Positions 45,679 to 54,274 of a stretch of 64,000 bases of DNA are shown piece by piece. Position 1 is the stretch's first letter. Each line of letters starts with the position of its first letter. The stretch is from the NCBI RefSeq assembly GCF_039523175.1, contig NZ_BAAAEU010000002.1, forward strand, positions 119,880 to 183,879, in the 5' to 3' direction. The notes under the pieces were generated by a model that worked only from the letters and a program-made list of their open reading frames with translations, was not told the origin of the DNA and ran no database searches. This DNA is from Dokdonella_A soli. Its GTDB lineage: Bacteria > Pseudomonadota > Gammaproteobacteria > Xanthomonadales > Rhodanobacteraceae. The position numbers and the translations under genes were made by a program.

Positions 45679-46418
45679 CGGCAAAGACATCGTGGGCAAG
45701 TTGGTTGACGGACCGAGGTCAAATCATGTGGCCGCCGTGGCGCATCAAGGTGGCCAGCTTGATCAAGTTGGCGGCTGTATGCAGTAGTGGATACAGGGCG
45801 ACGCGTCGATAGGTCCGCTTTCGACCTTGGATTCAACCGATCGACGCAACGCAGAACAGAATCAGCGCAAGAACCGCAAGTTTCCGATGTCCGGACACGG
45901 TGCTCGCCTCCGCTCGAAATTGAGGGTAATCCCTGAGACCCGCATTCATCGTAGGCGACTCGGACGCGCGCAGCTTGATCCACGTCAATTCGAGCGATCA
46001 TGCCGTACGGCGGCGTGCCGCGGCGCATACAATTGATCCCGATCAAAGGGAGAGAATTCCGCGGGTACAGTGATTGGGGAGCCTTATCGCAGGTAGGGAA
46101 AGGGCAGCTATCGACCCATTGGAGCCAGCCGCGAACGGCCGCTTTGCACAGCGCCACGCTTAGCGCGCCGGCGTGACCGCGATCGACGGCACTTTCTGCG
46201 ACGTTCGAATAGCAATTGCCAGCTGTGCGCTGATCAACAGGCGCTGTTGACCCTCAGCCGCCGATGACCAGAGGATCGCTGACTATCCGCTTCCGCGATT
46301 CCGGTCCAGTTCGCTCTACTGGTTCGGTCGGACAAATAGGAGACGTTGTATCGGCGTCGTAAGCGCGCTGGTCCTCGGCCTAGCGAGGCCATACTGAATC
46401 TCTCCAACATTGCACGGG
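45679..46418. other. Long repeat-bearing intergenic region
   Basis: 740 bp with no supported gene. Pieces of the palindromic repeat (GTCCGCTTTCGACC at 45814-45827) and of the composite repeat (GATTGGGGAGCCTTATCGCA at 46071-46090, AGGTAGGGAAAGGGC, then CTATCGACCC) occur. The 164-codon frame on minus at 45663-46157 is read from this repeat DNA and not a gene. Confidence 0.55.
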
Positions 46419-47597
46419 TCAATGCGTGCTTGTGGCATCCATTCGTTTTCGACGGGCAAAAAGCAAGCCGACCATTCCCATGCAGACGCTCAGCAGGATA
46501 AGCGAAGGCCCGCCGAGAGCCGGCGCGCTCTGAACATTTGCTGCAGTCGCAACGGAAATTTTGCCAATCTTGTTGCCGGTACTCTCGGTGAACCAAACAT
46601 TGCCGTCGGGGCCGGCCGTGATGCCGGATGGAGCACTGTTCGCGGTGGGTATCGAATATTCCGTGATCACGCCAACGGGAGTAGCCCTGCCGATTCTTCC
46701 AGCACTGTCCGTGAACCACAGATTTCCGTCGGGCCCATTGGCAATGCCGATCAATCCTCCGTTGCCGGGAAGTGGAAACTCGGTAACCACGCCGCCCGGA
46801 GTAATCCTGCCGATTGGGCTATTCGGAGGCGAACACCCGGGTGCGGCCGGATTGGCGCAAAGGAAGTAGGTTTTGGTAAACCACAAATTTCCGTCGGGAC
46901 CGTTCGTAATGCTGGTTAGATAGCCGTAGTCATTGACTGGAAACTCCGCAATGCCACCCGCCGGGGTGACCCTGCCTATATTGCCGCTCCAGCGTTCGGT
47001 AAACCACGCATTGCCATCTGGGCCTGTGGCGATGCCGTCCGGTGAACTGCTGTACGTCGGGACAGCAAACTCGGTGATGACGCCACTGGTTGTGATTTTG
47101 CCAACCGTTCCGGCAAAGAAGGGTGTATGAGGATCGCAGCCAGCACACCGAAGTTCGGCAAACCATAGATTGCCATCGCGCCCCGACGTAATGCCCGACG
47201 GACGACTGTAGGCAACGGGCAGTGGAAACTCGACAAGCACGCCGGTTGGGCTGATCTTGCCGATGTTGTTGCCATCCTCTTCCGTAAACCACACGTTGCC
47301 GTCCGGGCCGCCAGCGATACCCGCTGGGTTGCTCGCTCCCGTGGGGATCGAGAACTCTGTGATGACTCCACCAGGAGTGATCTTTCCGATCTTGTTGCCG
47401 TCGGCTTCGGTGAACCATAGATTGCCATCCGGGCCGCTCGTGATGTTCCTTGGAGCGCTGTTGGCGGTGGGGATCGGATACTCAATGATATTAACGGCCG
47501 ATGCAGACGCTGAAACCAGCCCAGCCATCAGCACCCCAAGAAGCTGCATAGGCTTGGCGAAATTGTTCATGACGCGATACGCAAGCTCAATTTTCAT
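46419..47597 (-). CDS. Vgb-like (virginiamycin B lyase-type) propeller with IPTL-like C-terminal anchor
   Basis: Start at 47597 (ATG; AAGGAA upstream). 392 residues. After a signal peptide (MQLLGVLMAGLVSASASA) come about seven blades with the consensus SGITxGPDGNLWFTE, GNKIGKITP, GVITEFSIPT, as in virginiamycin B lyase and its relatives. Most such proteins do not degrade antibiotics. The C-terminus is distinct from the GFE group: APALGGPSLILLSVCMGMVG followed by ARRKR, a hydrophobic helix with basic end of the IPTL/PEP-CTERM type. Probably a surface-anchored propeller. Confidence 0.87.
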   Translation of the reverse strand: MKIELAYRVMNNFAKPMQLLGVLMAGLVSASASAVNIIEYPIPTANSAPRNITSGPDGNLWFTEADGNKIGKITPGGVITEFSIPTGASNPAGIAGGPDGNVWFTEEDGNNIGKISPTGVLVEFPLPVAYSRPSGITSGRDGNLWFAELRCAGCDPHTPFFAGTVGKITTSGVITEFAVPTYSSSPDGIATGPDGNAWFTERWSGNIGRVTPAGGIAEFPVNDYGYLTSITNGPDGNLWFTKTYFLCANPAAPGCSPPNSPIGRITPGGVVTEFPLPGNGGLIGIANGPDGNLWFTDSAGRIGRATPVGVITEYSIPTANSAPSGITAGPDGNVWFTESTGNKIGKISVATAANVQSAPALGGPSLILLSVCMGMVGLLFARRKRMDATSTH

Positions 47598-48254
47598 GTC
47601 CACTTCCTTGATCCGTTGCAGGATTTGAAGCGATCATCCGAAACGTTCATGCGTGCGCCTGGGATGGGCGCAGCGCTTGATACGCTATCCATCGTCAGCA
47701 TCAACCGTGCGCGCACGACATCGCTAGGCACAAGCCGAATGTTGAATGATTCCCGGTGCTTCGGTGCTGACGAATAGGCAGAGTGGAGGAGGTGGCAGCA
47801 TGTATGAATGCTATCGCAGCCGCGGCTTTAAGACTCGCCGTTTTCGGCCGTCAATACCCTGTAGGTCCATCGGGTGGATGGGTGAGCAAAGCCGGACCTA
47901 GACCTCAGTCGCGCGCTGACTCGGCGTCTGCCTTCGCAACATCACACTCGACGACGCCACGGCTCATGCGGAGGTACAAGCGTTGCGCGATGCGATAGCG
48001 ACCCGTTCGGTCAAAAGCGGCCATCCCAAATCAGCGCCCGTGCCTTGTGCCTCGGTCGTCGAAAAAAAATACGCAGAACAATGTCGACTTCCGAATGCCC
48101 TGTTCGTCGTTCCAGTGCGAGGCCGATGGGCGATCAAACGGCCCGGAGTCGGCCTAGTCGTGATTCTTTGAGTTTGGCGAAAGCGAGTCGTCGGAACCGA
48201 TGGACCCGATGGATCCGGTCCGTCCTTGGGTCGGACTAGCGCAAGGAGAAAGCA
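47598..48254. other. Intergenic region without recognisable gene
   Basis: About 657 bp. Short frames on both strands show no domains. Contains the promoter of the Vgb-like gene and that of the reductase-like gene (AAGGAGA ahead of its start). Confidence 0.45.
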
Positions 48255-48881
48255 ATGAGAAGGTTGATTCTGACGATGTCCATGTCGCTCGACGGCTTTG
48301 TCAGCGGCCCCGAAGGCGACATCAATTGGATATTCAGCGGTGACGAAGAGGCCATAGCCTGGAAGGTGGAGAACTTGTGGAACGCCAGCCTGCTGATCAT
48401 GGGCAGCCGCTCCTTTCAGGACATGGCCCCTTTTTGGCCAACTTCCACCATGGTGTTCGCGCCGCCGATGAACCAAATCCCCAAGGCGGTCTTTTCAAAA
48501 CAGGGACCGGCGGTCCTGGAGGCGGCCGCCAAGGGACTCAGGGACGCCCAGGCCCGGACCGTCGACACCGAAACCGGACAGCTTCAACCTGGCGCGGAAA
48601 GCTGGGCGGAGGCCTACGTGGCCAGCGGCGACCTGGCCCACGAAATCACCATGCTGAAGGCTAAGGACGGCAAGCCGATCATCGCCCTTGGAGGCGCCGC
48701 CTTCGCGCGTAGCCTCATCGCCCAGAACCTGGTCGATGAATACGTTCTGATGGTCTATCCGATCGCGTTGGGCAAAGGCCTGCCGATCTTCTCCGACCTG
48801 CCCGCGCTGAGGCCACTCAAGTTGGTCAGCTCGAAGGCCTTTCCGCGCGGCTCGGTGGTGCAGATCTATCGGCCGGCCTGA
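48255..48881 (+). CDS. Dihydrofolate-reductase/RibD-C-like protein
   Basis: 208 residues, AAGGAGAAAGC before ATG. The fold signature MRRLILTMSMSLDGFVSGPE is followed by GDINWIFSGD, LIMGSRSFQD, GKPIIALGGAAFARSLI and YPIALGKGLPIFSDLP, all typical of RibD-C-terminal relatives of dihydrofolate reductase that use NADPH. These are commonly chromosomal, of unknown substrate, and not riboflavin genes. The gene stands alone. Confidence 0.9.
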   Translation: MRRLILTMSMSLDGFVSGPEGDINWIFSGDEEAIAWKVENLWNASLLIMGSRSFQDMAPFWPTSTMVFAPPMNQIPKAVFSKQGPAVLEAAAKGLRDAQARTVDTETGQLQPGAESWAEAYVASGDLAHEITMLKAKDGKPIIALGGAAFARSLIAQNLVDEYVLMVYPIALGKGLPIFSDLPALRPLKLVSSKAFPRGSVVQIYRPA

Positions 48882-48959
48882 CCACGTCCAAGAAAGCGCG
48901 CGCTCAGAAGGCGGTCGAACCGGATTATTTGCACGGCCTCTTGAGGCCAAGCAGACATC

Positions 48960-49060
48960 GACAGTTGCTTTCGACCCAAGCGGATATCGCAGGATCCGCG
49001 CTCAGCCAGAGCGGGCGATTAGGGAGCGCTATCGCGGGTATAGGGAATGACCGCAACCCA
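48960..49060 (+). repeat. Palindromic and composite repeat copies
   Basis: CAGTTGCTTTCGACCCAAGC at 48963-48982 is a TTTCGACCC-type unit. It is followed by GAGCGGGCGATTAGGGAGCG, CTATCGCGGGTATAGGGAAT and CAACCCAAAGCG, i.e. the composite repeat core found at 44159, 46056 and 55010. Confidence 0.6.
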
Positions 49061-49116
49061 AAGCGATCAGTCGGATTCGGATGAATCGATTTAAGAAGGG
49101 CAATCTTCCGATCACG

Positions 49117-50037
49117 TCATGCACGACCGGCTGACGTCGCGCATTTCGTTGCGCCTACCAGCTCCGACAGCAGAGCCCGCATCAACGGCGAGGCGGCGAG
49201 CGTGCCCCTTGTCAGCGCGTGGACGTACCGGCTGAGCGGCGGTCCGCCGGGCGTGCGGACTGCCACAGCTTCGGCGCTCGGGAAACGCAGCCCCAACTCG
49301 GGTATGAACCCCACGCCGAGCCCGGCCGAAACCATCCTGAGAAGCAGGTCGTAGTCATCGACAGTGTGGGTGACCCGAGGCGCAAAGCCCGCCGCAGCGC
49401 AGGCGCGTTCGGCCAGCAAGCGGTCGTCCGTTTGTCGTGACCCGACAATCCAATCCTCCTGGGTGAGACGTTCCAAGTTGATCGGGCCCGTCTCGGCGCG
49501 CCACCGCGCCGGCAGGGCCAGGAGTACAGGCTCTTCCATGAGCTGCTGCGAGGCGAGGCCGATGACATCAGGCCAAGGCACCAGGTTGTAAGCAAAACTC
49601 ACCGCAAGGTGACAGCGCCCGTCGCGCACGGCCTCGATCGCGTCTGCCGATTCGAGCTCATGGATGATCACTTGCACATGTGGAAAACGCTCACGAGCGC
49701 CGACCACGACTGGAAGCAGATGTACCTTCGCGAACGTTGAGAAGCAGGCGATCTTCAACTCGCCTTTAGGGCTGTCGTCGGCCGCACGGAGGTCCAGTTC
49801 GGCCGCCTCGATTGCCTGCAAAATGGCTTCAGCGTGCGATACCAGCCGTGTGCCCTCCGCGGTCAGGCGTACCCGTCGCCCGACGCGCTCCAGCAGGGCG
49901 ACTCGAGTCTCACGCTCCAAGGTCGCAAGCTGCTGAGACACCGCAGACGAAGTCAGCCCGAAGGCGTCTGCCACTGCCGTCATGGTGCCGCGATGGGCGA
50001 GTTCTCTGAGCAAGCGGAGGCGGTCAAGGTCAAACAT
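49117..50037 (-). CDS. LysR-family transcriptional regulator
   Basis: 306 residues. The winged HTH occupies the first 60 residues (LRELAHRGTMTAVADAFGLT, SSAVSQQLATLERE). The effector-binding half (90-290) has GELKIACFSTFAKVHLLPVV and an Asp/Arg-rich ligand region. It is divergent from DUF1989 and arginase genes; a LysR-like palindrome at 50045-50065 lies eight bases from its own start, so it very probably controls that pair and itself. Confidence 0.93.
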   Translation of the reverse strand: MFDLDRLRLLRELAHRGTMTAVADAFGLTSSAVSQQLATLERETRVALLERVGRRVRLTAEGTRLVSHAEAILQAIEAAELDLRAADDSPKGELKIACFSTFAKVHLLPVVVGARERFPHVQVIIHELESADAIEAVRDGRCHLAVSFAYNLVPWPDVIGLASQQLMEEPVLLALPARWRAETGPINLERLTQEDWIVGSRQTDDRLLAERACAAAGFAPRVTHTVDDYDLLLRMVSAGLGVGFIPELGLRFPSAEAVAVRTPGGPPLSRYVHALTRGTLAASPLMRALLSELVGATKCATSAGRA

Positions 50038-50044
50038 AAAGAAA

Positions 50045-50065
50045 ATCTTACAGCAATCGTTAGAT
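50045..50065. promoter_or_regulatory. LysR-type operator candidate
   Basis: ATCTTAC-AGCAATC-GTTAGAT: 7 bp arms with one mismatch and a 7 bp spacer, of the T-N11-A class recognised by LysR proteins. It lies between divergent LysR and DUF1989 genes, eight bases from the LysR start codon. Confidence 0.6.
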
Positions 50066-50227
50066 CCATGAAGTAGACCTGATGGACAGAGGCAAGTAGT
50101 GTCTAGCTAGGATCCCCCTCGATGCATTCCAAGAGCGGCCGCGCAACCTTCTTGGAGGCACGCTGCCGCTGGAGTCTGAAGGGGAGGGCACATCCCCTAA
50201 GCAGAGCCGATCGCGCAGGAGACAGAG

Positions 50228-50818
50228 ATGGTCAAACAGCAACTTGTTCCGGCGGCTGGCGGCGCCGGACTGCGGCTGAAGCGTGGGGAGCTATTGCGGG
50301 TCATCGACCCTGAGGGCGGGCAGAGCGGTGATCTCCTTGTCTATTCTGAGGACGGACGCGAGCGCCTCTCGAACGGCCGTACGTTCGACTACGACGGAAA
50401 GATCTATGTTTCGACAGGAGACGTGCTCTGGTCTGACTGTAGCAACCCGATGATGACCATCGTCGCCGATCAAGTTGGCCGGCATGACTTTCTGTATTCC
50501 GCCTGCAGTCTCGAGATGTATCGCATTCAGTACGGCGCAACCGGGTATCACGCGAACTGCACCGATAACTTATGTTCTGCGCTGCGAGAGCTCGGCATAG
50601 AGCCGGAGCCACTGCCGACGCCACTCAATCTCTTCATGAATGTCGAGATTGCGGCAGATGGACGGTTGGTGTTCGCACCACCCAAGTCCCGCGCCGGCGA
50701 CTCCATTGTGCTGCGCGCCGAGATGGCCCTCGTGGTCGCGCTGTCGTCGTGTCCCGCTTCGACCTGCAATGACGGCGCACCGGCCAGGCCGCTCGCCTTC
50801 GAAATTCTCAATGACTGA
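50228..50818 (+). CDS. DUF1989 family protein (urea carboxylase/guanidine-associated type)
   Basis: 196 residues. Family wording: GAGLRLKRGELLRVIDPEGG, QSGDLLVYSEDGRERLSNGR, DYDGKIYVSTGDVLWSDCSN, HDFLYSACSLEMY, HANCTDNL and PLNLFMNVEI. Relatives (urea-carboxylase-associated proteins; carboxyguanidine deiminase subunits) act on nitrogen-rich small molecules, and Cys and His positions (C-S-N, H-A-N-C) may bind metal. It lies 78 bases before an arginase-family gene and is divergent from a LysR gene, so it is part of a nitrogen-compound cassette. Confidence 0.88.
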   Translation: MVKQQLVPAAGGAGLRLKRGELLRVIDPEGGQSGDLLVYSEDGRERLSNGRTFDYDGKIYVSTGDVLWSDCSNPMMTIVADQVGRHDFLYSACSLEMYRIQYGATGYHANCTDNLCSALRELGIEPEPLPTPLNLFMNVEIAADGRLVFAPPKSRAGDSIVLRAEMALVVALSSCPASTCNDGAPARPLAFEILND

Positions 50819-50896
50819 TGCGAACGAAATCACGGGCGGCCGATTGAAGGCGCCAACGAGCACATTCAGATCAGCCGGTCGTCCCGCGAGACCCAA

Positions 50897-51703
50897 ATGA
50901 TCAAACTATCTCTCCTGGGGATACCTAACGACGACAACTCGTCGTTCATGAAAGGCACCTCTCAAGCGCCCGCGCTGATCCGCAGCGAATTGCACTGCGA
51001 CGCGTACAGTTCATGGAGCGAAACGGGTATCGATCTCAGTGTCGCAGGCAGACTTATAGATCATGGCGACATCCAGTTCGATAGCACATGCGATCCGTGG
51101 GATCTCATCGAGCGGAATGTGGGGCACGCGATAGAGTCAGGTGATCCACTCATTTGCCTCGGAGGCGACCATGCCATCACTCATCCGATCATGCGCGCCG
51201 TACATCGTCGTCACTCCAATCTGACCATCCTTCATATCGACGCGCACCCCGACATTTACCACGCCTACCAAGACAATCCGCGGTCCCACGCTTCGCCGTT
51301 CGCCCGGATCATGGAAGAGCGGCTAGCGGATCGTTTGATTCAGGCGGGATTGCGTACCATCAACGATCATCATCGTCAGCAGTTCAAACGTTTTGGTGTC
51401 GAGGTCATAGAAGCCGCTGCGTGGGGTGCGAACCTCCGGCTCGACATAACAACGCCCGTGTATATCTCGATGGACATCGACGCGCTAGATCCCGCCTACG
51501 CACCCGGTGTGTCGCATAGGGAGCCTGGTGGCCTATCTCCCCGTCAGGTGATCGACTTAATTCAAAGCATCGATCAGCCCATCGTGGCCGCTGATATTGT
51601 CGAGTACAACCCCCGCTGCGACATCTCCAACCTAACCGCGATTGTGGCAGCAAAGCTGCTGAAGGAAATTGGCGGAATGATGGTGAAGTTGGCTCGGAAA
51701 TGA
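50897..51703 (+). CDS. Arginase-family (ureohydrolase) enzyme, plant-arginase-like
   Basis: 268 residues. All six manganese ligands are visible: H92 in LGGDHAITH, D115, H117 and D119 in IDAHPDIY, D194 and D196 in SMDIDALDP. PGVSHREPGGLSPRQVIDLI is also present. The segment SHASPFARIMEERLADRLIQ resembles plant mitochondrial arginases and their bacterial kin rather than SpeB. It should hydrolyse a guanidino compound, releasing urea. Which compound (arginine, agmatine, guanidinobutyrate, guanidine itself) cannot be read, but pairing with a DUF1989 protein fits guanidino-compound catabolism. Confidence 0.92.
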   Translation: MIKLSLLGIPNDDNSSFMKGTSQAPALIRSELHCDAYSSWSETGIDLSVAGRLIDHGDIQFDSTCDPWDLIERNVGHAIESGDPLICLGGDHAITHPIMRAVHRRHSNLTILHIDAHPDIYHAYQDNPRSHASPFARIMEERLADRLIQAGLRTINDHHRQQFKRFGVEVIEAAAWGANLRLDITTPVYISMDIDALDPAYAPGVSHREPGGLSPRQVIDLIQSIDQPIVAADIVEYNPRCDISNLTAIVAAKLLKEIGGMMVKLARK

Positions 51704-52323
51704 CGGCAACGGATGAGGTTCTGCGATGCCCCTTCGTACAACTGCGAAGGAATTTACGAAGGTAGCGTCGCAAGTTATCTGAAGGAAATTTCGAAGTGCA
51801 AGTCTCGGTTATTTGTCTATAGATCAATAGCCTACAGTGGTGATCTAGGACAATCGCCTCCGTGCACGAGAAGCGAATTTCGTAGACGGTTGTTGAAAAG
51901 AACGAATTAACGAAGGCGCGCGACAGAGCTACAGCACGCGAAGCAAATTCCCTAGAAGGTGTGTTCGCGGTGCAGTGGCGTAAGTGGATTAGGCTAAGGG
52001 CGGCGCGGATGGCCACTGAGCCACGCTGGTACGTTAGGTTGGCAGCCCTGATCCGGTGGCGTGACGATCTCAGTCGGGCTTTGCTCTGGGCGTATAAACC
52101 GGCTCAGGTGGAACAACATCAAGTGGATCATTCGTTGCTGCTCGATGCGACGAAGGCGTGTGTTCCCCGTGATGCGCGAGAGGCGACGAATTGCGGTTGA
52201 TCGCAGTCGCGACATGCGACAAATCGTCCTAATTCTGCGACGAACCTCCTATCACTGCACGAATTGGCGAGAGCCAACAGAAACGATGTCCGTAAAATCA
52301 TTCACAAATCTTGTGATGGGAAG
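51704..52323. other. Intergenic region without recognisable gene
   Basis: 620 bp. Several loose repeats of the AAGGAATTT / GAAGG type occur at 51750-51960, and a 79-codon frame at 51961-52200 has no recognisable sequence. Holds the promoter of the next gene. Confidence 0.45.
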
Positions 52324-52332
52324 ATGGTCATC

Positions 52333-53022
52333 ATGAATCGACTGCGAGTTTCCATAGCGGTAGGTGTGAGAGTAGTCATCTTCTGCGGCGTATTTGCTGG
52401 CTCAGCAAGAGCCGCAGCGGCTGTTCCGGAAGTGTTCGCGCCTGGGGTCATCTCAGGGCTTGCACACGACGGTGCTCCGGCTTTCACGTCAGGCGGTGAC
52501 AGTGTCCATTTGTCACGCAGCAGCGCAGCTGAGTGGCCCGCATCCACGCGCAGGCAATCGGTGTTGGCGTTCGCACTGGCGGAAGAGAATGCCGGTACGT
52601 CAGTACAAACGCACAGCGATCCTGTGGATGCGGAGTTCGCTGATCTTGGTAACGGGGTACTGAAAGACACTAAGACTGGCCTGCAATGGACGCAGGCAGA
52701 CAATGGCTTTGATATCAATTGGTATGATGCGAAAAGCCTTTGCAAAAATAAAGACGGCAGTTGGCGTTTGCCTGCCGTTGACGAGCTAGAGGCGATCTAT
52801 AACGCGAATACCCCATCACCCAAGATATGCTTTGTACACAATAGTACTTATTTTCCTTGCAAGGTTTCGCACCTATTCAATCTTACGGGCGCTGGGTTCT
52901 GGAGCGGTACACAGAGCGGCTCGGCGAAGGCATGGGATGTCACTCTTATCTATGGCACTCGCCACTTGGACCCAGTGTCCGACCCCAGCTATCATCGGGC
53001 GTTGTGCGTGCGGCGTATTTGA
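52333..53022 (+). CDS. Chimeric exported protein: PD40-type opening joined to DUF1566
   Basis: Start at ATG 52333 (GGGAAG ~9 bases upstream); other in-frame ATGs at 52324 and upstream. A signal peptide (VRVVIFCGVFAGSARAAA) leads into PEVFAPGVISGLAHDGAPAF, TSGGDSVHLSRSS, the opening of a WD40-like PD40 repeat. Only one such motif is present. After a ~40-residue linker the DUF1566 (Lcl-type) domain follows: FADLGNGVLKDTKTGLQWTQ, NWYDAKSLC, GSWRLPAVDELEAIYNAN, FWSGTQSG, RALCVRRI. So it looks like the head of one gene fused in frame to another. Function unknown; exported. Confidence 0.72.
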   Translation: MNRLRVSIAVGVRVVIFCGVFAGSARAAAAVPEVFAPGVISGLAHDGAPAFTSGGDSVHLSRSSAAEWPASTRRQSVLAFALAEENAGTSVQTHSDPVDAEFADLGNGVLKDTKTGLQWTQADNGFDINWYDAKSLCKNKDGSWRLPAVDELEAIYNANTPSPKICFVHNSTYFPCKVSHLFNLTGAGFWSGTQSGSAKAWDVTLIYGTRHLDPVSDPSYHRALCVRRI

Positions 53023-53376
53023 GCATGGGTCAGCGCGTTGTGGGCAGCCGCGATCGAGCGTGCGACGGCCCTTGCAGAAGCAGCCATACAGTCAGAGCGG
53101 ACGCAGCTCGTTGGAGCACACGAGACCGTTGCGTGCGATCGAGCGGCGAAGCAGGCCGAGTGTGCGGTCGCATCGGAAACGACGCAACGCGCCCGTGAGG
53201 CCTTAGCGCTCGTCGAAGCGCGCTGCAGTGATCTTCAGCGCTTGACCGACCAGCAAGCGAGTCAGCTCGTGGATCTCGCCGCGCAACGCGATACGTCGAC
53301 CCGAGATCGGGAGGCCTTGTCGAGTGAGAATGCGAATGGGCTATTGAGGCAGTACGTTCCCAAGCTCACGTTCTAG
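53023..53376 (+). pseudogene. Decapitated KfrA-like coiled-coil gene
   Basis: The frame opens straight after the previous gene's stop and reads WVSALWAAAIERATALAEAA, then a long Glu/Arg/Ala helix (SDLQRLTDQQASQLVDLAAQ) to LLRQYVPKLTF. The ALWAAAIERA start is how the KfrA_N domain ends in plasmid KfrA-type proteins; the DNA-binding N-terminus is absent and the previous gene takes its place. It is a truncated remnant or a very short TTG-started product (53038). Confidence 0.55.
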
Positions 53377-54274
53377 ATCCTGGGTGCCGCTCACCCTCGA
53401 TCTCGGCGATCCAAACCGCGACGGATCGTCCGATCGTTTCGGGATGATCTTCCTGGAGATAGTGAGCGCCAGCGCCGAGCTGCACGACCCTGCAGTCATA
53501 CAGGGATGCCGCAAAACTCTCGGCGAAAGCCGGAGAGACCAGTGCTCCGGGGTTGCCGGCGAAGAGCAGCTTTGGATAGCGTGAGGATGCAAGTGCCGCG
53601 TGCGCTTGTTCGAGAGCGGCATAGACGTCAGCGGGTTCGCCCGCGATCGGTAGTTCATTCGGTAAGCGCCAAGTGGGACGCCGCGATTGCGGTGAAGGGA
53701 ACGGCGCGCGGTAGACGGCCATCTCCTCGTCGCTCAGCTTTCTCATGATGGAACCGGGAAGCGCTCGCTCGACGAACGCGTTGCCGTCGAGGATCATCCG
53801 TTCGCCTTCGCCCGGCGTTCTGAACTTGCGGAACGTCTCGCGTACGGCGGGCACCTGATGGAAGTCATCCCATGTCGGCATCGGCCTGATGAATTCCATG
53901 AAGGCGAGGCCGCGGACGAAGTCCGATCGACGCGCCGCCAGCTGAAAGGCAAGCGCCGTTCCCCAATCCTGAGCCACGAGGTAGGCCGATCCAATGCCCG
54001 CTGCATCGATGAACGCGTCGAGATAGCGGACGTGATCCTCGAAGCGATAGTCGATATCAGGCTTGCCGGACTGGCCGAAGCCGATGAGATCAGGAGCGAT
54101 GCAATGCCCCACCGGCGCGACATACGGAATGATGTTGCGCCAGATGTAGGACGACGTCGGATTGCCGTGCAGGAAGAGGACGGTGGGCGCGCCCGATCGA
54201 CTCGCCTCGCGATAGGCCATCGTGGAATCGAGCACGGGTCGCTGAGGCAGGGTGATATCGGCGAACATGGTCAT
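53366..54274 (-). CDS. dhaA: Haloalkane dehalogenase (DhaA type)
   Basis: 302 residues. The catalytic set matches DhaA with an offset of about three: N38 in HGNPTSS, nucleophile D103 and W104 in AQDWG, E127 in FMEFIRP and H271 in GAHYLQEDHP. The sequences HGNPTSSYIWRNIIP and PDLIGFGQSGKPDIDYRF are also diagnostic. The enzyme hydrolyses carbon-halogen bonds to alcohols in the cytoplasm. Its start overlaps the TetR stop (ATGA), so the regulator and enzyme are cotranscribed. A second ATG at 54268 is better spaced from AAGGAG. Confidence 0.92.
   Translation of the reverse strand: MTMFADITLPQRPVLDSTMAYREASRSGAPTVLFLHGNPTSSYIWRNIIPYVAPVGHCIAPDLIGFGQSGKPDIDYRFEDHVRYLDAFIDAAGIGSAYLVAQDWGTALAFQLAARRSDFVRGLAFMEFIRPMPTWDDFHQVPAVRETFRKFRTPGEGERMILDGNAFVERALPGSIMRKLSDEEMAVYRAPFPSPQSRRPTWRLPNELPIAGEPADVYAALEQAHAALASSRYPKLLFAGNPGALVSPAFAESFAASLYDCRVVQLGAGAHYLQEDHPETIGRSVAVWIAEIEGERHPGSRT

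Noticed and set aside
45663..46157. 164-codon minus-strand frame
   Set aside because: Its sequence derives from intergenic repeats and has no protein-like pattern.
46419..47597. Antibiotic-resistance reading (virginiamycin B lyase)
   Set aside because: Most Vgb-like propellers are not lyases; catalytic residues could not be confirmed and the protein is secreted and anchored.
51750..51960. Possible short-repeat array
   Set aside because: The GAAGG/AATTT words are irregular in spacing and sequence.
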